Shown here one piece after another: positions 28,833 through 32,682 of a stretch of DNA of 32,682 bases. The DNA lies in contig CAYJOD010000074.1 in assembly GCA_964371655.1 (NCBI GenBank), positions 1 through 32,682 of the forward strand, given 5' to 3'. Under the pieces are notes generated by a model that made no database searches, was not told where the DNA came from, and worked only from the letters and a program-made list of their open reading frames with translations. The stretch comes from CAZGSN01 sp964371655 (GTDB lineage Bacteria > Desulfobacterota > Binatia > HRBIN30). Within the stretch, counting starts at the first letter, position 1. Each line of letters starts with the position of its first letter. The position numbers and the translations under genes are program-made.

Positions 28833-30083
28833 ATGCTGATTGCGGATTTCGATGGCAGTGCGGTGGAGGGGTTGGGTGTTCGGCGCGGGGTTGTCGAGAA
28901 CCTGGCGCTGAAAACGCTCTTTTGCCTGGGCGAGGTATCGATCAAGGAGCTCGCCACCCAGCTTCGCGTCACCCCCTTCATCGTCGAGGGCGTGTTCCAG
29001 CGCCATCGCAAGGACGAGCTCATGCAGGCGGTGGGGATGGCGCAGGGCGGGCATCGCATCAACCTGACGGCGGCCGGCCGCAATCGCGCCATCGAGCTTA
29101 TGGCCACCGATCAATACGTAGGGCCGGTGCCGGTGGCGCTTGCCGACTACGTCGAGCGCGTGAAGAGCCAGAGCGTGCGTGAGATCGCGGTGACCGAGGC
29201 GGAGGTGCGCGAGGCGTTTCAAGGGCTGGTTCTCGACGAGGTGACACTGGCGCAGCTCGGTACCTCGGTGATCTCGGGGCGCGCCATCTTCCTGCACGGA
29301 CCCCCGGGGACCGGTAAGACGACCGTCGCTGAGAGGCTCGCCGAGCTCTTCGGCCGCGAGGCGATCCTGGTGCCCTACGCCGTGGAGGTGGAAGGGCAGA
29401 TTATCACCGTCTTCGACCCCAACGTGCACGAGAAGGCCGAGGCTGTAGAGGGACATGGAACCGATCCGCGCTGGGTCAGCTGCCGGCGGCCACGAATCAT
29501 GGTGGGTGGTGAGCTGACGATCGACATGCTCGATCTGCAATTCAATTCGTCGACGCACTTCTACACGGCACCGGTGCAGATGCGCGCCAATAACGGCGTG
29601 CTCATCGTCGATGACTTCGGCCGCCAGCGCATCCCCCCGGCCGACCTGCTCAACCGCTGGGTGGTGCCGCTCGATCGGCGCGTCGATTTCCTCACCATGG
29701 CGGGTGGGAAGAAGCTGCAGATCCCCTTCGACCTGTACGTCGTGTTCGCCACCAACCTCGACCCCGGAACGGTGGTCGAGGAAGCGTTTCTGCGTCGCAT
29801 CCAGACCAAGATCAATCTCGGCAAATTGACGTCGGTACAGTTCCACGAGATCTTCGCGGGGGTGTGCACCACGGCGGGGATCAACTACGACGCCGGGCTC
29901 GTGGACGATTTGATGAAACGCATCGAGGATGAATTCAAACAGCCGCTGCGCGGCTGCCAGCCGCGCGATATCATCAATCAGATCAAGTGGCGGGCGAAGT
30001 ACGAGCAGCATGCCCCCGAGCTCACGACGCAGGCGCTCGACAACGCCTGCCGCTCCTACTTCATAGCTCCCCCCGAGGCGTAG
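28833..30083 (+). CDS. MoxR-like AAA ATPase with N-terminal winged-helix region
   Basis: The 416-residue protein has an N-terminal segment (about 10-110) that reads like a winged helix (VSIKELATQLRVTPFIVEG, then GHRINLTAAGRNRAIEL). An AAA+ domain follows. Walker A is HGPPGTGKTT near residues 155-164 and Walker B VLIVDDFGRQ near 256-265. The sensor-1 segment is VVFATNLDP and the arginine-rich end LRRIQTKINL. A C-terminal helical lid includes GCQPRDIINQIKWRAKY. This N-terminal addition sets it apart from plain MoxR proteins; similar ATPases occur near pilus and adherence genes. ATG 28833 has GGAGGG 5-6 bases upstream. Client and function are unknown. Confidence 0.85.
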   Translation: MLIADFDGSAVEGLGVRRGVVENLALKTLFCLGEVSIKELATQLRVTPFIVEGVFQRHRKDELMQAVGMAQGGHRINLTAAGRNRAIELMATDQYVGPVPVALADYVERVKSQSVREIAVTEAEVREAFQGLVLDEVTLAQLGTSVISGRAIFLHGPPGTGKTTVAERLAELFGREAILVPYAVEVEGQIITVFDPNVHEKAEAVEGHGTDPRWVSCRRPRIMVGGELTIDMLDLQFNSSTHFYTAPVQMRANNGVLIVDDFGRQRIPPADLLNRWVVPLDRRVDFLTMAGGKKLQIPFDLYVVFATNLDPGTVVEEAFLRRIQTKINLGKLTSVQFHEIFAGVCTTAGINYDAGLVDDLMKRIEDEFKQPLRGCQPRDIINQIKWRAKYEQHAPELTTQALDNACRSYFIAPPEA

Positions 30084-30103
30084 TAGGCGGCGGACCGGGG
30101 AAT

Positions 30104-30253
30104 CCGCGGCCGAGTCCGCAACCGTATCCATTGGTCGCAGCGGCAGCCGTAGCCGCATCCGAGGCCGTTGCCGAGTCGGTATGCGTTGCCGATACAGCTG
30201 CCGTTGCGGCCACGGATGCGGTCGCGGTTGCGGTTGCGGTTGCGGATGTCGTT
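30104..30253. repeat. inverted 6-bp arrays, copy 2
   Basis: About 25 hexamers run without break, starting as CCGCGG, CCGAGT, CCGCAA, CCGTAT. They end in the reverse-complement family as GCGGTC, GCGGTT, GCGGTT, GCGGTT, GCGGAT. The array begins 20 bases after the stop of the AAA gene and ends about 70 bases before the DsrE stop. Its hexamers are those of copy 1 at 22030-22292. Confidence 0.8.
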
Positions 30254-30323
30254 ACACACGCGGATGCGTCGAGGACGTACGAGCTGACCTCGGAGAGGGT
30301 CTGTCCCTTTCTGCCACAAGCTC

Positions 30324-30692
30324 TCAGAAGCTAAGTGTGGCAGCGCCGCGCTTGATCAGCTCGTGCATGACGCTCGCACCGGTGATGATGACACCGTCGA
30401 TCAGGCTCTCCTGCGTGTATCCGCGGCTCTTCACGCACGGGGTGCACGCCCACAAGGTGCCGCCGCGGGCCAGGAAATCGCGCAGCATGTCCGCCAGCGG
30501 TTCGAAGGGTTTGACATGCGTCATGTCACAGCCGCCGCGCCGGGCGATATCGACGCCGGAGCTGGTGAGGAAGATCGAGACCTTCAGGCCGGCCGTCATC
30601 CCGCCGAGGGCGATGATCAGGCCAGCGGATGACAATTCGTGGTCGATCCCGTGGGTGATCATGACAACCAGATCGCGTGTTTCCGTAGCCAT
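30324..30692 (-). CDS. DsrE-family sulfur-relay-like protein
   Basis: This 122-residue protein has the DsrE/F fold pattern: an opening strand LVVMITHG, the ALGGMTAGLKVSIFLTSSGV turn, and a cysteine pair in WACTPCVKSRGY (Cys83, Cys86) with an additional Cys55 in RRGGCDM. Family members carry sulfur on a cysteine or act as small accessory proteins in sulfur oxidation, tRNA thiolation and redox handling in the cytosol. The CxxC-like pair suggests persulfide or disulfide chemistry. ATG 30692 has GGAGGACAGTG upstream; ten further codons upstream lack support. It is alone on its strand, with no dsr or tus genes nearby, so its substrate is unknown. Confidence 0.88.
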   Translation of the reverse strand: MATETRDLVVMITHGIDHELSSAGLIIALGGMTAGLKVSIFLTSSGVDIARRGGCDMTHVKPFEPLADMLRDFLARGGTLWACTPCVKSRGYTQESLIDGVIITGASVMHELIKRGAATLSF

Positions 30693-30889
30693 CACTGTCC
30701 TCCTTGACTCATGATTTGACAAAGTCAGCCTACGTGGTTTGCTCAGGGGAGGCCATGACCGGAATGCGGAAAGTCGCGGCGGCGTGTCGAAGGGTCTGCC
30801 ACACCTTCATGCGGCATCAAGCCAGCGGAGGGTCGGCGCGGCGATGAGGTCGAATCCCGCTCCGATGCAGCCCGAGAGCTTGGCGACGG

Positions 30890-31228
30890 TTGTCCGACCT
30901 GCCGCTGCTGCGTGATCAGCACGCGCTGTTCGTGTTGTCGTGGACGGCGATTCATCCGCTGAGCGCCGCCAGCCCGTTGCACGACGCGACCCCGGCATCG
31001 CTGCTCGCGAGTGAGTCGGAGATCATCATCTCCTTGACTGGACTCGACGAAAGCTTCGCGCAGACGGTCCACGCCCGTCATTCTTATCTTCCCGGTGACA
31101 TCGTCTGGAACGCGCGCTTCGCCGACATCCTCTCGCGCCTCCCCGATGGGCGGCAGCTCGTCGACTACACACGCTTTCATGAAGTCGTCGCCACCGAGCC
31201 GCGCGCGTCCGAGGGCGATAGGAAGTGA
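30890..31228 (+). pseudogene. C-terminal relic of an inward-rectifier K+ channel (Kir)
   Basis: The 112 readable residues match the cytoplasmic C-terminal domain of bacterial Kir channels. Signatures are LSWTAIHPL, SEIIISLTGLDESFAQTVHA, RHSYLPGDIVW and DYTRFHEV. The two membrane helices and the selectivity filter (T-x-GYG) are absent. Upstream, the frame continues a few residues (RRLSDLPLLRDQ, the usual lead-in) and then becomes unrelated. No start codon with a ribosome-binding site precedes it. It is therefore a 3' fragment of a lost channel gene. A hexamer array begins 8 bases after its stop. Confidence 0.8.
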
Positions 31229-31235
31229 GCTTCTC

Positions 31236-31326
31236 GTAACCGCAGGCGCTGCCGAGTCCGTAGCCGCAACCGTAATCCGGTGCTGAGTCAAAGACCGCAG
31301 CCGTTGCCGGAGCCGAGTCTGTGACC
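31236..31326. repeat. 6-bp array, copy 3
   Basis: About 15 hexamers of the CCG family appear in order (GTAACC, GCAGGC, GCTGCC, GAGTCC, GTAGCC, GCAACC, then GCAGCC, GTTGCC, GGAGCC, GAGTCT, GTGACC), with a slip near the centre. They belong to the same family as the arrays at 22030 and 30104, but only one orientation is clear here. The array separates two gene relics. Confidence 0.7.
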
Positions 31327-31371
31327 ACTCTCGGGGTGAGCGATCGCGCCTTCTCGCCCGCCGACGCGCGG

Positions 31372-31699
31372 TCACTCTCCGGCCTGTGCCGCCGGGCTCT
31401 GTTTCATTGCCGTCGCGACACCGAGGTTGTTTTTCGCGTCGGCGAAATCCGGCTTGAGCCGCAACGCCTGCTGATAGTGGTCGATGGCTTCCTGCAGCCG
31501 CCCGACCTGGGCAAGCGCGGTTCCGAGATTGTTGTCGGTGAGAAGCTTGTCGTCATCGAGAATGAACCCACCGCTAATGGATGGGAACTACGCAATTGCG
31601 ACGGCGACGATGATCAGCGCTGCACCCGCAAGCACGGGTTGCCATTGCGTCGATGGCGCAGAGGCCTGCGGGCGCGGCGGAGTTGTGTTCCTCCAGCAT
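31372..31699 (-). pseudogene. internally deleted TPR membrane glycosyltransferase relic
   Basis: Read on the minus strand, a possible start (ATG 31699) leads after an apparent frameshift into one membrane helix (WQPVLAGAALIIVAVAIA). An in-frame TAG (31588-31590) follows, then FPSISGGFILDDDKLLTDNN, the first loop of TMTC/PMT-like TPR membrane proteins. The frame then jumps directly into the C-terminal TPR (LGTALAQVGRLQEAIDHYQQ, ALRLKPDFADAKNNLG) and the stop at 31372. All the intervening membrane helices and earlier repeats are missing. The junction falls at the shared NNL codons, so the loss looks like one internal deletion, followed by point decay. Confidence 0.75.
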
Positions 31700-31721
31700 C
31701 CCCGATAGCTCTGCGTGCTAA

Positions 31722-32682
31722 ATGAGTTTCATGGCGCCCATTAACCGGAGCGGAATAGCTTCGGCGGGGGATCCCATTGAGGCATCGCCCAGCGCTAGAC
31801 CGGGCATCCTTGGCACGTTCACCAATCTACTCCTGCTCGTAGCGATCGGCGCGGGGATCGTCGCGCGTTGCATCGCCGTGCCGCTCTATCGTGCGGAGTC
31901 CGGCGACGAATGGGGGAATACGATCGCCCCTTTTCGGGTTTTGTTCGAGTACGGTGATCCGGGTACCTTCTTTCATCCGTCCCTCTACTACTACATCACC
32001 GCCGCAGCTTACGCAGGGGTGTTCGGCACTTTGAAGATTCTCGGGATCATCCCGGCGTCGCAATCGATGACCGACTTGTTTCTCGTCGACGAGCGCTACT
32101 TCGTGTTCACCGCACGGAGTGTCTCGGCCGTCGCCGCCGTGTTGGCGATGTACGCCGTGTGCCGACTGGCGAGCTCGATCTGCGATGGGAGGGCTGGACT
32201 GCTTGCGGCAGCCCTGTTGGCGGTGTTGCCGTTGCACGCGATCTATTCGCGCACGGTCCGGGTCGATAGCCTGTTTGTTCTTCTCTTTGTCTGCGCCTGT
32301 GGGTGTCTGGTCAGGCTCATGAGAAATCCGGAACCGCCTTCCTACACGCGAGCGGGGCTCGCAATTGGTCTTGCCACCAGCGCCAACTACAACGGCGGAG
32401 TCCTGCTGTTGTCGCTAATTGGCGCACACCTGTTCCGAGCCACGACGGGGCACGCTCACAACGGGACCAAGGATCTTCTCCGCGCACTCGGCTGGGCGGC
32501 GGCTGGCTTTCTCCTCTCCAGCCCCTTCGTCTTGTTCAACATCGGTACGTTCCTGCAAGGCTTCGGATTCATCTCGAGCCTCGCGCTCAGTGCGCATCCC
32601 GGCTGGGAGGGTCGCGGCCTCTTCCATTATGTTGATTGGCTCGCACAGTCCGAGCCCCTGCTGGCGGTGTTGCTCGCCGCAA
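31722..32682 (+). CDS. GT39/ArnT-like membrane glycosyltransferase (5' part)
   Basis: The frame is open from ATG 31722 (or 31731) to the right edge, 320 residues so far. It is a multi-pass membrane protein: a first helix at about 33-54, then the short loop YRAESGDEWGNT with the acidic pair Asp62-Glu63. That pair marks the active site of GT-C dolichol/undecaprenyl-phosphate-sugar transferases. FFHPSLYYYI and several further helices (AAALLAVLPLHAIYSRTVRV, LFVLLFVCACGCLV) follow. It would transfer a sugar from a polyprenyl phosphate carrier on the outer side of the inner membrane. The acceptor is unknown. No clear Shine-Dalgarno site is visible. The gene faces away from the TPR relic, 22 bases from its start. 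Confidence 0.85.
   Translation, partial: MSFMAPINRSGIASAGDPIEASPSARPGILGTFTNLLLLVAIGAGIVARCIAVPLYRAESGDEWGNTIAPFRVLFEYGDPGTFFHPSLYYYITAAAYAGVFGTLKILGIIPASQSMTDLFLVDERYFVFTARSVSAVAAVLAMYAVCRLASSICDGRAGLLAAALLAVLPLHAIYSRTVRVDSLFVLLFVCACGCLVRLMRNPEPPSYTRAGLAIGLATSANYNGGVLLLSLIGAHLFRATTGHAHNGTKDLLRALGWAAAGFLLSSPFVLFNIGTFLQGFGFISSLALSAHPGWEGRGLFHYVDWLAQSEPLLAVLLAA

Noticed and set aside
30743..31375. Minus-strand 210-codon frame over the Kir relic
   Set aside because: It is antisense to a fragment with clear Kir signatures and rich in Arg and Asp without a motif.

Overview
The window is about 32.7 kb of GC-rich DNA with ordinary bacterial gene structure: Shine-Dalgarno sites, ATGA gene overlaps, and tRNAs without an encoded CCA. 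The gene content is an exopolysaccharide export locus, gltX with tRNA-Gln and tRNA-Glu, a bufferin-type copper-RiPP locus, a wax-ester-synthase-like acyltransferase, PIG-L and 2-oxoacid dehydrogenase genes, and an unusually repeat-rich set of gaps. This fits an uncultured soil or sediment bacterium of the old deltaproteobacterial radiation (Binatota, Myxococcota or Desulfobacterota-like). That placement is inference; no marker gene fixes it.

Layout. 0.1-10 kb (+): a polysaccharide locus with a sugar epimerase, a Wza-like outer-membrane exporter, a Wzz/GumC-like chain-length protein, a BY-kinase-like protein without its catalytic P-loop lysine, a polyprenyl glycosylphosphotransferase, an ExeA-type ATPase and a secreted FecR/WxW-repeat protein. 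10-15 kb: a ComEA-like HhH protein on its own AT-rich promoter, an M20 metallopeptidase, a hypothetical gene, and (-) gltX followed by tRNA-Gln(CUG) and tRNA-Glu(CUC). 15.6-20.2 kb (+): PIG-L/LmbE deacetylase, E1-alpha, E1-beta, and a striking E2-like chimera whose lipoyl domain and E1/E3-binding domain are joined to a left-handed beta-helix acyltransferase instead of the normal E2 catalytic core. 20.3-21.8 kb (+): an AAA_14/DUF4143 ATPase behind a perfect palindrome, and an orphan HTH protein. 22.4-25.4 kb (-): yceI, bufA, bufB, bufC. 25.8-30.1 kb (+): two small hypothetical genes, a WS/DGAT-like acyltransferase and a MoxR-like ATPase, separated by two MITE-like elements that each carry a target-site duplication. 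30.3-32.7 kb: a DsrE-family gene (-), relics of a Kir potassium channel and of a TPR membrane glycosyltransferase, and the start of a GT39-type membrane glycosyltransferase that runs off the end.

The leading candidate for an undescribed system is the 15.6-20.2 kb operon. E1 would load an acyl group on the lipoyl arm, and the attached beta-helix transferase would pass it to an acceptor, plausibly the amine exposed by the neighbouring deacetylase. The second theme is the intergenic space. Nearly every larger gap holds a palindromic element, many of them inverted pairs of degenerate arrays with a 6-, 7- or 9-bp period. Two of these gaps lie inside operons, between E1-alpha and E1-beta and between bufA and bufB.
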